The notes: a model not told the origin generated them from the letters alone. Positions 1 through 9,339 are shown, counted from the stretch's first letter. The stretch is 64,000 nucleotides of DNA from Prosthecobacter vanneervenii (GCF_014203095.1 NZ_JACHIG010000001.1:62001-126000), one strand, 5' to 3'. Program-made: numbers and translations.

Positions 1-582
1 CGCAGTCCTGGCTGGCTGGCTGGCGCTCTGGTTGCCGCTTTGGTGCTTGGCAGCGCTTGGCTGGACCAGCATGTCGTCGGCACCGCAGCTTTTCTCGGCA
101 TGTTTGCTCTCGGCACGTTGCTGTGCCGCTTGCCTTCCACTGCATGGAGCCGGCTGAATCAAGCCGCATGGTGGGGCCTGATGCTTCTGGGCCTCGGGCT
201 GTATGCCGCCATCTCCTGGCGCTATGTGATGCCCAGCATTTGGCTTGGCTACTATCTTTGTGGCCTTGGTTCGCTCATCTTCATCGCGGGCACGATCCAT
301 TGGCCGCGCATGCGTTCTTTATTGACACGGCTGCAGCAGCTTCTGCGTGTGGACCTCTCCTACAGCATCTATATCCTCCACTACCCGGTGTTGGTGGCGT
401 TGAAAAAACTCTGCGGGTCGGCTATCCCAGCTTCGCCACTGCTGGCTTTCATGCTTGCCTTGGGATTGACGGTAGGACTCGGCCTGCTGCTTCATTTCAC
501 AATCGAGATGCCAGCTATTGAGCTTGGCCGAAGGCTGACGCGTTCCAGGACAGCTCAGCAGTCCGTTCTGCCTCATGAGTGA
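1..582 (+). CDS. acyltransferase 3 family protein, C-terminal part (5' end outside window)
   Basis: The reading frame is open from base 1, so the N-terminus lies outside the window. The visible 193 residues are dominated by hydrophobic helices (about five membrane segments) separated by short basic loops. They end in a polar tail after a helix containing FTIEMPAIELGRR, which is the usual ending of OafA/YrhL-type membrane acyltransferases. These enzymes move acyl groups onto sugars or polysaccharides at the inner membrane. The neighbouring glycosyltransferases support O-acetylation of an exopolysaccharide or glycan. The stop overlaps the next gene's start by 8 bases, so the two are probably co-translated. 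The catalytic N-terminal His is not visible, so the family call rests on topology and context. Confidence 0.7.
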   Translation, partial: RSPGWLAGALVAALVLGSAWLDQHVVGTAAFLGMFALGTLLCRLPSTAWSRLNQAAWWGLMLLGLGLYAAISWRYVMPSIWLGYYLCGLGSLIFIAGTIHWPRMRSLLTRLQQLLRVDLSYSIYILHYPVLVALKKLCGSAIPASPLLAFMLALGLTVGLGLLLHFTIEMPAIELGRRLTRSRTAQQSVLPHE

Positions 583-1792
583 CGAAGTCCAGATATGCCA
601 GATTTTTCCGCATTACGCTCCTGTTCTGGCCGGCGCGGCTGAGCGTTTCCGTCGCTATGCGCCTGGGCTTCATGCGCGTGGCGTTAAGACTTCCGTGATT
701 ACCTCACGTAGTGATCCCTCGCTGCCTCTGGAGGAAACGTTGGAGGGGCTCGTTAGTGTTTCCCGCATGGAGGTGGGGCTTGATGCGCGGGCGCGCGATC
801 AGCGTCTGTTCCGAGCTGCAGCAGCTCATCTCCAGAGGCAGGGCATGGCAGGGGCGCAGGTGGTGCAGACCATCAAAATAGACCGTCGTCTTTTTCGCAG
901 TCTGCTCTCGATTAAACGCCAAGGCCGGGCGCTCATGTTTGTCTCCACCATGGTGGAGCCCGAGACCTGGGGGCGTACGGCATTGCATCGTTGGGCCAAT
1001 CTCCAGTTGCAAATTCTATCGCAGCGCCTTTTCGATGCAGTTGTCGTCGGCTCACCCGTGATGGCAGCGGCACAACGCCGCATGGGGGTTGGCGAATGCC
1101 GACTGCACATCATCTCTCATGGTGTGGACACCCACCGCTTTCAGCCTGCGGAACCTGACCAACCGCTGCCCGCCTTGGTTGAAAAAGTGCTGCCTGCCGG
1201 CGCGAAAGTCTGCCTCTATGTGGGGCATTTGATCCCGCGCAAAGGCGTTCTCACGCTATTAGAGGCCTGGCCCGAAGTGGCCATGCGCCATCCTGATGCC
1301 TGGCTCGTCCTCGTCGGCGCACTACAGCGCCCCACAATTTCTTCTGAACGGGAACGGCAGGAAATAGAGACTTATCAAAACGCTTTGTTCAAGAAATTGA
1401 ATTCTCTGCCACAGGTGCTTCACGTGCCCGAGCAGAAAGATATTCACCGCTGGTATCAAATGGCGGATATGTTTATCTTTCCTTCCACACAAGAAGGCTT
1501 TCCCAATGCCCTGTTGGAGGCCATGAGCACAGGCCTGCCCTGTCTCACCCGCCGCTTCATGGGCTTTCCAGAAGGTCAGCTCGGTGAGCGGCAGGGGGTG
1601 ATACAAGTGGTAGGCGCAGAGCCCCCTTCATGGTCCCAGGCCATTTCTGCGCTATTGCATGATGAACCGACGAGGCGCCGGATGGGATGCGCTGCACGCG
1701 AGCTCATTGTGCGGGACCACGCGTTGCAAAAAACACTGGACGAGTATGCCAGCCTGTATCATTTACTTTCCCGCTTGGGCGATGTCGCATGA
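575..1792 (+). CDS. GT4-type glycosyltransferase
   Basis: A 405-residue protein of GT-B fold. The N-terminal half begins with an SDEVQICQIFPHYAPVLAGA-type acceptor-domain opening. The C-terminal half carries the GT4 pattern YVGHLIPRKGVLTLLEAW (about residues 212-230) and the nucleotide-sugar motif FPSTQEGFPNALLEAMSTG (about 305-325), with the E-x7-E pair expected for retaining GT4 enzymes. It would transfer a sugar from an NDP-sugar to a growing lipid-linked glycan in the cytoplasm. The ATG at 575 overlaps the end of the acyltransferase, and its stop overlaps the next start as ATGA. Donor and acceptor cannot be read from sequence. Confidence 0.9.
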   Translation: MSDEVQICQIFPHYAPVLAGAAERFRRYAPGLHARGVKTSVITSRSDPSLPLEETLEGLVSVSRMEVGLDARARDQRLFRAAAAHLQRQGMAGAQVVQTIKIDRRLFRSLLSIKRQGRALMFVSTMVEPETWGRTALHRWANLQLQILSQRLFDAVVVGSPVMAAAQRRMGVGECRLHIISHGVDTHRFQPAEPDQPLPALVEKVLPAGAKVCLYVGHLIPRKGVLTLLEAWPEVAMRHPDAWLVLVGALQRPTISSERERQEIETYQNALFKKLNSLPQVLHVPEQKDIHRWYQMADMFIFPSTQEGFPNALLEAMSTGLPCLTRRFMGFPEGQLGERQGVIQVVGAEPPSWSQAISALLHDEPTRRRMGCAARELIVRDHALQKTLDEYASLYHLLSRLGDVA

Positions 1793-2763
1793 ATTCTGAA
1801 AAACTCAGCGTGTTGATTCCAGTGCTCAATGGGGCACAGTTTATCGAAGAAGCCTTGGCCTCGCTCCAGCAGCAGACGAACAGCAATTTCGAGGTGCTCG
1901 TTTGGGACAATGGCTCCACTGATGGCACGCTGGAGATTCTTGACCGCTGGTTGCCTGCACGTCTCCCTGGGCGTGTGTTTCGCAGTGAACCGCTTTCATT
2001 GGGGCTCTCCCTGGCGCGTCTTGTCGAGGTCGCAAATACAGAATTTTGCGCCCGCATGGATGCGGACGACATTTGCCATCCTGAGAGGTTTGAGCGACAG
2101 CTTGCCTTCCTTCGTCAGCATCCCAACCTCGCCCTCGTCGGAACAGACCGCGTTTGCATCGACATGTCTGGCAACATTATGGAGGGATGGTCAGTGCTCC
2201 CCTTCACGCCCACAGAGGTGCTCCATGCCACATTGGTGGGACCGCGCATCTGGCATCCAACCGTGATTTTCAAACGCAGTGCCGTTCTTCAAGTCGGCAA
2301 TTATCAGGATCATAGCACAGCGGAGGAGCCTTACTGGTCTGAGGACTACGACCTGTGGATGCGCCTGCTGACTCATCATCTGGCCGCGACCATGCCGGAG
2401 CGCTTGCTGCACTACCGCATCAACCCTGAAGGGGTAACGCAGAAGGCCATGCGTGAAAAGCGCGCCGCCCTTGCGCGGCGCCGGGTTTGGGAGCGCCACG
2501 CCGCCGCTTTCACCGACCTGCCAACGCCAACGGCCATGCAATTGCATGACCGGGCGAGCAGCTTCGCCCTGCCTGCGCTCTGGCGCATGGCACGTCACTT
2601 TCAGCGTTTGGATGGCATGCCGCCCATCGCCCGCCTGCGTCACCCCTCGTTCATGGCTGCCATGGATAAGTTAGTTGCCCGCAAAGATCTGGCGGCGCGC
2701 ATCTGGCTCAAGGCCTGCCGTGCTCTGCAGCCAGTTCCAGCAAACGCTCCGTCCACACCTTGA
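1789..2763 (+). CDS. GT2-type glycosyltransferase
   Basis: A 324-residue protein starting MNSEKLSVLIPVLNG, the canonical beginning of family-2 inverting glycosyltransferases. The first DxD-like region is VLVWDNGSTDGTLEIL and the metal-binding motif is ARMDADDICHPERFERQ. A SEDYDLWMRLL motif near residue 185 supplies the catalytic-base (ED) region. The ATG at 1789 was chosen because it overlaps the previous stop as ATGA and places the conserved motif at residue 1; a longer in-frame extension upstream only overlaps the previous gene. The C-terminus converges on and overlaps the next, minus-strand gene by 56 bases. The role is assembly of the locus polysaccharide. Confidence 0.9.
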   Translation: MNSEKLSVLIPVLNGAQFIEEALASLQQQTNSNFEVLVWDNGSTDGTLEILDRWLPARLPGRVFRSEPLSLGLSLARLVEVANTEFCARMDADDICHPERFERQLAFLRQHPNLALVGTDRVCIDMSGNIMEGWSVLPFTPTEVLHATLVGPRIWHPTVIFKRSAVLQVGNYQDHSTAEEPYWSEDYDLWMRLLTHHLAATMPERLLHYRINPEGVTQKAMREKRAALARRRVWERHAAAFTDLPTPTAMQLHDRASSFALPALWRMARHFQRLDGMPPIARLRHPSFMAAMDKLVARKDLAARIWLKACRALQPVPANAPSTP

Positions 2764-3856
2764 CCGGGTCCGCAGGTATGCGCTCCTGAACCAAGCGGCG
2801 GCCAGCTGCCCCCATGGCTTCCCAGTGATCGCGGTTAGACCAGGCACGATCCATGACCTCATGCAGCGCCTCGGTATCACAGCCGGTGGCGAGAAATCCC
2901 GAACTCCCCGGCTGTATCATCTCCGGGATGCCGCCCGCAGGCGTGGCAATGACTGCCCGCCCTGCCCACATGGCTTCGATCAGTGCAATAGGCAACCCCT
3001 CATGTCGCGACGGAAGCAGCAGGGCATGATGTTCACGCCACACCGCGTTCATGTCATCCACATGACCAGAGAACACCACTTTGTCCGCGATCTGTAACTC
3101 CTGACAAAGGGCACGCAGCGTGCGTTCACAGCCGCCGTTGCCTAGAAGGGAGACTTGGATCTTCCGCTCCCGCCACTCAGGGCGGGCTAGTGCTTCGAAC
3201 AGCATGTCATGCCCCTTCGTTTTGGGGTGAAGCCGCGCCGGCAGCGCCAATTTCACAGGCATTTCTGGGCCAAGCTGCGGCATCGGGATGGCCGCAACGC
3301 TCACCAGAAAGGGGTTCCGCACGATGCGGGCATTCGGGAGCCGGCGTCCCGTTTGCCGAACAAACAGCTCCCGGTTGTGTTCCGACACAAAACAGGCCTC
3401 CAGAGCTTGGCTGTAAGTGCGGTGAATCCTTTCCGCCAGCGTGTCGTCCGGCCAATTGTCCGTAGACACCAGATGTGTCACCACCACACAGGGATGCCGG
3501 CCTTCATGAATGACCTCCAGCAGTGGGATGCCATCCACCAGAGTTCCAGAGTTGAAGATAATCAGGTCTGGCTGCTCCAGCTTCAGTAAGGCTTGCAGGC
3601 GGCGTAGACGTCTCGGCATGCCGCCAGTCATGCGTTCCAAAATTTTACTAATCACGGCTCGCCTGCCTGTGAGGTCCAGCGGGCGGTGGGGAACTCCGAA
3701 ACTCTCAAGTTGCTGCAGACGCCGCTGAGCTCCCGCCTTCCACTCCGTCAAAGCCATGACTGCATGCCCCTTGCTTTGCAGCCGGCCAGCAGTTTGCACC
3801 CAAAGCTCCTCGCTGCCGCCACCGCCTTGATTGGCGCTTATAAAAATAAATTTCAT
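2708..3856 (-). CDS. GT4-type glycosyltransferase
   Basis: A 382-residue GT-B enzyme encoded against the flow of its neighbours. It begins MKFIFISANQGGGGSEELWV, where the glycine-rich loop after strand 1 is typical of GT4 acceptor-side domains. The C-terminal domain has PSRHEGLPIALIEAMWAGRAV followed by ATPAGGIPEMI, the usual donor-binding E-x7-E region. It overlaps the end of the upstream GT2 gene by 56 bases tail to tail. The opposite orientation means separate promotion, probably from the 219-base gap to its right. The substrate is unknown. Confidence 0.88.
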   Translation of the reverse strand: MKFIFISANQGGGGSEELWVQTAGRLQSKGHAVMALTEWKAGAQRRLQQLESFGVPHRPLDLTGRRAVISKILERMTGGMPRRLRRLQALLKLEQPDLIIFNSGTLVDGIPLLEVIHEGRHPCVVVTHLVSTDNWPDDTLAERIHRTYSQALEACFVSEHNRELFVRQTGRRLPNARIVRNPFLVSVAAIPMPQLGPEMPVKLALPARLHPKTKGHDMLFEALARPEWRERKIQVSLLGNGGCERTLRALCQELQIADKVVFSGHVDDMNAVWREHHALLLPSRHEGLPIALIEAMWAGRAVIATPAGGIPEMIQPGSSGFLATGCDTEALHEVMDRAWSNRDHWEAMGAAGRRLVQERIPADPVKVWTERLLELAAEHGRP

Positions 3857-4075
3857 GTGTCAAGCAGGGAAGGGGGTTCCTGGGCAGTGGTGGGGCATAC
3901 AGAGTAAGGCTGCTCTTAATGCCAGCAACACTCAGCGCTGTCAAAAAATGCAGTTTAAAACCGTTGTTCCTTGCCCTCTCAACCTGACACGATTATCTCA
4001 CACTCCTTCGGCCAACTCTCATCAACAGGGCCTCGACTGAACAATGGCGGCTCCTCACCGTTTTAAAGAATACCT

Positions 4076-4369
4076 ATGATTAAAAACCGCAGTGGTCTGA
4101 CTATTTTGGAAGCGCTCGTCGTCATGACGGTATCTATAGTGCTGCTTTGGATTGTGATTCCCGTCAGCATGGTGCGTCTTGGCTGGAAAGAGGCTGGTGC
4201 CATGGTCGTCACTGAAGGTGACAAAGCTCCGGAATATCAAGGCGAGCCGCTTAGTCTGGATGTCTTGAAGCCTCGTGTGGACGACTTGCAGAAGCCCAGG
4301 GTTTTGCCTGACAGTCAGTTTGTCCCGAGGGCTCCCAACACTCCGCCCAAGAAGAACCCCTTGGAATAG
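4076..4369 (+). CDS. small prepilin-like protein with N-terminal methylation motif
   Basis: A 97-residue protein whose start reads MIKNRSGLTILEALVVM. A short basic leader ends in Gly, followed by LTxLEAL and a 20-residue hydrophobic helix, which is the signature of type IV pilin/pseudopilin class III signal peptides with Glu at position 5 of the mature form. After the helix only about 60 polar, proline-containing residues remain, so there is no full pilin globular domain. It sits 26 bases upstream of the next gene and may be co-transcribed with it. It could be a minor pseudopilin or a protein anchored by a pilin-like leader. Function is unknown. Confidence 0.65.
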   Translation: MIKNRSGLTILEALVVMTVSIVLLWIVIPVSMVRLGWKEAGAMVVTEGDKAPEYQGEPLSLDVLKPRVDDLQKPRVLPDSQFVPRAPNTPPKKNPLE

Positions 4370-4395
4370 GCGGGGCTGAGCGCCTTGCTGATTTC

Positions 4396-5559
4396 ATGGA
4401 TTCACCTTTAAAACAGGACGTTCTGGCTGACAATCTTACGGTCCCCGTGCTCATAGTGGCCCGCATAGGTGCCGTCTGGCATTTGTTGCGTGGTTGGTTA
4501 TTTAGGGGCACACTTCTCACCGTTGGTTGCTTGCTCGGCTTGGCTATGCTCATCCGTTATCGGGCGGAAAGTAATCTGCTGACCATCTTTCTCGCTTTTC
4601 TCCCGGCTTGGGTGCTGTCACTTCCCCTGCTGGCAACACTCTTCGCCAGTCTGGTTTTCCTCTGCTGGCGCTCCGCTCTGCTCTCGGTCTCTTCAGCCAT
4701 TATCATCGTACTCTGGCTGGGGGGCTTCAGCTTCTCTCTCGGGCAGAACACCCCCACTGTACGCGGCCCGGATACCCTCTCGGTCATGACATATAACCGC
4801 GGCCAGGGTTCCGAAGCCGTTTTGATCAATTGTGCTACAGCACACCAGCCCGATATTGCTGTCTTTCAGGACGCTGGCCACCGACTTGGCCGCATTGCTT
4901 CACTGCCTTGCTTTGCCCAGCACCAATATCGGTATGAGAGTGGTGAGTATGTTTTGCTAAGCCGCTGGCCGGTGGTTGAAAAAGAAGCCATCGAGCTCGA
5001 CTGGCCCGCTGGTAAAACAGGATTCTGGCGTGTTGGCACACGTTCTGTCATCGACTGGAACGGCCGACGTATCGCCGTCTACAACATTCATCTGCCCACC
5101 CCTAGAGACCTACTCTACTGGTATGCAAGGCGTGGCACCTTTCTTTATGGTCTGCTAGGTCTTGTCCCTGGAACTCCATTTCATGTGCGGCATCAGCACT
5201 ACCTGTCCTACTGGACGGCACGAGTCAGGCTGGCAGATCAACTCGCCGCTCGAGTGCGCAAGGAGTCACTCCCTGTCGTTATGATGGGCGATCTTAACAC
5301 CCCCCCAGTGGGGTGCGGATACCGTGCGTTGCGTTCCGTCCTGCAAGACGCACATCTAGCCGCTGGCAGCGGGTTTGGTTTCACATTCCCGAGCAATTTC
5401 AAATCCATTGGCAGGTATTTTGCTCCTTGGATACGCATTGATCACGTCCTTGCCTCGGCGCAATGGGAGATAGTCTCTTGTCCAAGCCCTTCGAAAGAAA
5501 CCTCTCAACACCTGCCCGTAGCTGCTCAGCTAAATCTCAATCAAAAAGCTATAAAGTAA
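4396..5559 (+). CDS. membrane-anchored endonuclease/exonuclease/phosphatase family protein
   Basis: A 387-residue protein. Residues 1-115 hold about three hydrophobic helices, then an EEP (DNase I-like) domain follows: SVMTYNRG for strand 1, PDIAVFQDAG where the catalytic metal-binding Glu normally sits (here Gln-Asp), IAVYNIHLPTP, MMGDLNTPP (the D-x-N motif) and RIDHVLAS with a late His in SQHLPVAAQL. The family hydrolyses phosphodiesters or phosphomonoesters, and in such membrane-linked forms the substrate is usually unknown. The usual NxxE is FQD here, so activity may be altered. It lies between a prepilin-like gene and the export genes; its tie to the polysaccharide is only by position. 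Confidence 0.82.
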   Translation: MDSPLKQDVLADNLTVPVLIVARIGAVWHLLRGWLFRGTLLTVGCLLGLAMLIRYRAESNLLTIFLAFLPAWVLSLPLLATLFASLVFLCWRSALLSVSSAIIIVLWLGGFSFSLGQNTPTVRGPDTLSVMTYNRGQGSEAVLINCATAHQPDIAVFQDAGHRLGRIASLPCFAQHQYRYESGEYVLLSRWPVVEKEAIELDWPAGKTGFWRVGTRSVIDWNGRRIAVYNIHLPTPRDLLYWYARRGTFLYGLLGLVPGTPFHVRHQHYLSYWTARVRLADQLAARVRKESLPVVMMGDLNTPPVGCGYRALRSVLQDAHLAAGSGFGFTFPSNFKSIGRYFAPWIRIDHVLASAQWEIVSCPSPSKETSQHLPVAAQLNLNQKAIK

Positions 5560-5734
5560 TGAGTGCTAGCGTACTGAGTTACTAGTGGCATGGCAAATGC
5601 TTACTTGATATTCCACGAATTGATATTCCTTGGCAAATTTTGTCCCAAAAATGTTAATTGCACAATCTAAATTTGAATTTAATCCTTCGCTGTAGATAAG
5701 CTGTAGTTCATTACATAACCCCATCACACACTCT

Positions 5735-6487
5735 ATGAATCTGAATTTTAACAAAAATCTGCTGCCCATCTGCGCGGTTGCCTCTTTGCTCGTGATTGGT
5801 GCCGTTGATCTTTTCGCATTTGGTGGTGCCTATGGTGGTTTTGCTTTTGGTCTCGGTTACTTTCCTCAGCAAGATCGCACCTTGGGCCGGGTGCAGATCG
5901 CTGCAGACAGCAACTATGATGGATTCTTGAATTCCAGCGACACTGAGGCCAGTGATAATGTTAAGCGCAATCCTCCAGGTTTGATCGTGGGCACTCGTGA
6001 ACTCGCTCGTGTTGATCTTAGCGTTATTCATAATACTGCGCTTCAGACCAACGGTTCGCCTGATCTCAAGTTCTTGTATTACAAAACCGCTGCCATCCTC
6101 GATCTCCGCCCGGTAAATCTCGGTCATAAGCGTGGTCGCTTCCCATCTTACGAAGAAGAACAGAGCCGTAGCGGTCGTGTTCGTGTTTGGCTTGACACCA
6201 ACCGTACTACTCTTTTGCTCGATTCTGCAGATCCTAGCAAACGCCGCGTGGAGTGGCCTGCTGCCTCCAGTCTTCCACCCAAGCACGTTTATGTCGAAGG
6301 CGTCAGTGTTGGCGACTCTGGTACGGTGATGATGTTGACCCTGCTCCTTGACAACAACAACCTCAGCCCTGTGGCCGATAAGCTTTGGGGCGAGAAAGCC
6401 GCTTGGGATGCAATGATGTTCTCTGTATGGCCCAGTCCTAAGACCAAGCCCTTCATTGACAAGTCGCCCGTTTGGAAGCGTTTCTAA
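5735..6487 (+). CDS. secreted or anchored protein with a dockerin-like calcium loop, function unknown
   Basis: A 250-residue protein of unknown family. It opens with a short basic stretch and a hydrophobic segment (residues 9-30) that may be a signal peptide or anchor. Just after that, residues around 50-65 read ADSNYDGFLNSSDTEA, matching the D-x-N-x-D-G-x-L-N-x-x-D spacing of dockerin/EF-hand calcium loops. The rest is polar with few repeats. It lies directly upstream of the outer-membrane and Wza-like genes in the same direction, so a role at the cell surface during polysaccharide export is possible. The calcium loop is visible; any function is inference. Confidence 0.6.
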   Translation: MNLNFNKNLLPICAVASLLVIGAVDLFAFGGAYGGFAFGLGYFPQQDRTLGRVQIAADSNYDGFLNSSDTEASDNVKRNPPGLIVGTRELARVDLSVIHNTALQTNGSPDLKFLYYKTAAILDLRPVNLGHKRGRFPSYEEEQSRSGRVRVWLDTNRTTLLLDSADPSKRRVEWPAASSLPPKHVYVEGVSVGDSGTVMMLTLLLDNNNLSPVADKLWGEKAAWDAMMFSVWPSPKTKPFIDKSPVWKRF

Positions 6488-6546
6488 CTGGTTGAATATT
6501 AGAAACGCCTAGCATGAGGCATAATAATTTAAAAACCTAAAACTCA

Positions 6547-6795
6547 GTGTATTTATTTCAAAATGCCTTGGTGGCCGACCCACAAAACATTTCGATGTTG
6601 GTCTTGTTCGTGGCCGCTGGCGCTTGGCTTGTTTTGGCGTTGGTTCTCTTGATTGATCTGTTCACAGACGCGACTCTCTCATTCCCTTGGAAAGTGGTGT
6701 GGTGTCCCATACTTATTTGTGTCCCAATCCTCGCGGGGCTTTTATACAGCGTTTTTTCGATTGTTCGCTCCCTTCTTGTGGCGCGAAAGCCGTGA
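6547..6795 (+). CDS. small two-helix membrane protein
   Basis: An 82-residue protein with two clear transmembrane helices (about residues 16-38 and 48-72), separated by a short loop containing FPWKVVW and ending in RKP. The layout resembles small PLDc_N-type membrane proteins. A GTG at 6547 gives the full length; an ATG at 6595 would remove the first 16 residues. It fits between the calcium-loop protein and the outer-membrane gene in the same direction and is likely part of the same transcript. No function can be assigned. Confidence 0.5.
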   Translation: MYLFQNALVADPQNISMLVLFVAAGAWLVLALVLLIDLFTDATLSFPWKVVWCPILICVPILAGLLYSVFSIVRSLLVARKP

Positions 6796-6857
6796 CTCAG
6801 CCCTTCGGGTTGTGTTTTTCTCCTCTGAGAAATTAATATTAAACATACACAAGCTCA

Positions 6858-8648
6858 GTGGTCACAATAAAGAAATATCTAATTGATCCTACTGTCTGCT
6901 GCCTGGGGGGGGTTGCTCTCATGCTGCTTTTCTTGCAGCTTCCTGCCAGCGCTCAGACAAATCAGGTTGGGACATCATACTCAAAGGCACGACGCTCGCG
7001 TGCATCTCTCGTGGATACCCAGCCGGATGCTGCCACTAGCCATGCTTTGGGGCAGGATGTTACTCGCCCATATGGCGAATATCGCTATGTGCCTCAGAAA
7101 AATATTTATCAGCAAACCTCCATTGCTGATTCTATTGGGGATCTCAGGCAGAACACGCGTGATGTGCTGGCACCAATCAGCAATATCAATCGCTACACTA
7201 GTTGGTCACTCTACAGTGCCACAGACAGCTACTTTTTAGGTACATCTCTGGGGCTTAACCTGGGCATTCCTGCCTTCGGCGTTCAACTTGGATCCGGCTA
7301 TGGCGGTATTCAAAGCAATCGCTTCACCATGATTGCTGGTCCCTTTGTATTGGATAGTTTTTACGCCGGCTATGGATTGATCTACACAGACATTCAAGGT
7401 AACTATCCAGGAATCGCTTCCCTCCCTGACGATGGCTGGGCGCAGATCGTATGGATGAGTTTTCGCGCTACTTTGGTTCTAGGCGATTCACTGGCCCTAA
7501 GCATAAACCCCTATCTGTACTGGTTGCCCGACAAAGGTCAGGTCGGCTGGGCTCTGCCTGGTCCCATGGCTGGCATGATGCTGCCGCAGTTTGGTGCCAG
7601 ATCCTTGTTCCAGGGAATCTGGAAGAAAGAATGGGCCAATTGGCGTCTTGTCGTCAGTGACCAGTTCACACCCTACATCCAGCCTTACAATCTTTGGGAC
7701 GTATACGTGAATGCTAATCAATCTTGGGGGGATCTCTCTCCAATTGAGCGCGTCGGCCGATACGGTGTGGGTTATGGTGCAAGCGCAATGCACAACTATG
7801 ATCCCAGTGCGCGCTTCGGCCTCGGCCGTGACCGGTGGAGCGGCTTGGCAGGCTACTACAACATCATCGGAGCCAGGCTTTTTGGCCGTCACGGCAATGC
7901 CACCCAGAGCATGTTCTACATTGATCGTGTAGATGCGTGGAACAAAAACTTCGACACCCTCTACTCAGCCCTCAATGGCGGGGCTTATATCCGTAACGGC
8001 GATCCTTTCTTCACCTCCTACGCCGGCTACAACTTCTCAACTAGAGCCCCTTTCTTTAAGACCACCATCAACTGGGCCTCTGTGGGCTTCCGCAAAAGTC
8101 TTACCAACTTCCTCACAACCTATGCTGAGGGGGGCTATTACTGGCTCACTGGGGAAGGGCCACATTACAATGGCTGGACCGCCCTTGTAGGCGTCCAAAA
8201 CCGTCTCGGTCCGCTGACCTACCAATATGCTGAGGTGGGGCGCCGTGTTTACAGGCCGTTCAACGCACCTGTGGGACTCGAAGACTTTGCCGAGTACCGG
8301 CTTGTTCACCTCCTTGGAGGTCGCATTAATACGACGGCTTATGCAGGTATTTCCAAGCGCTACCTACAGTTTAATAAACAGATCACCCAGCAGATCAAAT
8401 ATGCGGGGCTCATGATGAGCACCAATATTTCCGGCAGAATCTCCAGCTTTGCCTCTGCTGGCTGGGAAAACATCACCCTTCCAAGCAATGGTATTGAATG
8501 GACTCAGTGGACGTACCGCGCCGGACTCAGCTACGCCATGTCAAGCACGGTCAATTCACAACTTTTTTACCAATATTTGGACTTTCATGGCAACACATAC
8601 AGCTATACAGAGCATTATCTATACCTTGGTGTGTCCAAGATCTTTTAG
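6858..8648 (+). CDS. outer-membrane beta-barrel protein of the exopolysaccharide export locus
   Basis: A 596-residue protein with an N-terminal signal peptide (hydrophobic core CCLGGVALMLLFLQLPASA, cleavage expected after the Ala). The mature part is rich in alternating aromatic/polar strands and Gly/Tyr, and ends in LYLGVSKIF. A terminal Phe after alternating residues is the classic signal for outer-membrane beta-barrel insertion. It starts at a GTG (6858) and sits 16 bases before the Wza-like lipoprotein gene. It probably forms a porin-like or scaffold protein for polysaccharide secretion. No named family was recognised, so the role is inferred from topology and position. Confidence 0.65.
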   Translation: MVTIKKYLIDPTVCCLGGVALMLLFLQLPASAQTNQVGTSYSKARRSRASLVDTQPDAATSHALGQDVTRPYGEYRYVPQKNIYQQTSIADSIGDLRQNTRDVLAPISNINRYTSWSLYSATDSYFLGTSLGLNLGIPAFGVQLGSGYGGIQSNRFTMIAGPFVLDSFYAGYGLIYTDIQGNYPGIASLPDDGWAQIVWMSFRATLVLGDSLALSINPYLYWLPDKGQVGWALPGPMAGMMLPQFGARSLFQGIWKKEWANWRLVVSDQFTPYIQPYNLWDVYVNANQSWGDLSPIERVGRYGVGYGASAMHNYDPSARFGLGRDRWSGLAGYYNIIGARLFGRHGNATQSMFYIDRVDAWNKNFDTLYSALNGGAYIRNGDPFFTSYAGYNFSTRAPFFKTTINWASVGFRKSLTNFLTTYAEGGYYWLTGEGPHYNGWTALVGVQNRLGPLTYQYAEVGRRVYRPFNAPVGLEDFAEYRLVHLLGGRINTTAYAGISKRYLQFNKQITQQIKYAGLMMSTNISGRISSFASAGWENITLPSNGIEWTQWTYRAGLSYAMSSTVNSQLFYQYLDFHGNTYSYTEHYLYLGVSKIF

Positions 8649-8664
8649 AAAATTCCAATCCTGT

Positions 8665-9312
8665 ATGTTTAAATCAGTCTTTGCTCCCTGCCTCTTCGCT
8701 ACCATTTGTCTGGTCTCCTGCAGTGCTCCGCAAAATTACGATTCTGCCGATCTCGCCCCTCTCCCGAAAACTACACCCGTTGGAAATGCCAACTATCGCA
8801 TCCAGATTGGCGATGTGATTGATATGTTCGTTCTTGAGGACAACTCCTTCAATGGCTCGTACGTCATCCGCCCCAGCGGCGACATCATTGTTCCAAAGCT
8901 TGGTCGCGTAGGGATACAAGGGCTTTCCTTGTCGGAGGCAGAGAGCCGCATCAAATCCACCCTCCAGGCCAACCATTTAAAGCTCGCCACTGTCATTGTT
9001 GATCCTGGCATGCGCGGTGAAACCGCCGCAGGAGGTCTGACCTTGCGCCTCAGTGGTGAAACTTCGCAGACAGGGCGTGTTACTGTGCGCCCTCTTGGCG
9101 ATTCCCCGGTCTCCGCCTACCAAGCGGTCATTGACTCGGGTGGTTTCAAGCCGTTTGCAAACAAGAAAAAGTCATACATCCTGCGCAACGGCAACGCTGG
9201 TGTGCAGCGCATCGATGTTAACTTCGAGGCTGTTGAGGCTGGCAAGGCCTCTGACCCCGTTGTGTTGGAAGGTGATTGCATTGTTGTGCCAAAGAAAATC
9301 TTTGGTTTGTAA
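8665..9312 (+). CDS. Wza-like polysaccharide export lipoprotein
   Basis: A 215-residue protein with a lipoprotein signal (ICLVSC lipobox). It is followed by the polysaccharide-biosynthesis/export domain: YRIQIGDVIDMFVLEDNSF, YVIRPSGDIIVPKLGRVGIQGLSLSEA, then a SLBB-like domain starting near LRLSGETSQTGRVTVRP and ending in VLEGDCIVVPKKIFGL. This family forms the outer-membrane/periplasmic channel that receives polymer from the inner-membrane co-polymerase. The start at 8665 gives a proper lipoprotein leader; upstream in-frame codons fall inside the previous gene. It is followed 27 bases later by its Wzc-type partner. It is shorter than classical Wza (about 380), with one SLBB repeat. Confidence 0.88.
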   Translation: MFKSVFAPCLFATICLVSCSAPQNYDSADLAPLPKTTPVGNANYRIQIGDVIDMFVLEDNSFNGSYVIRPSGDIIVPKLGRVGIQGLSLSEAESRIKSTLQANHLKLATVIVDPGMRGETAAGGLTLRLSGETSQTGRVTVRPLGDSPVSAYQAVIDSGGFKPFANKKKSYILRNGNAGVQRIDVNFEAVEAGKASDPVVLEGDCIVVPKKIFGL

Positions 9313-9339
9313 CAGCACTTCTCTAAGCACATCTCTTTT

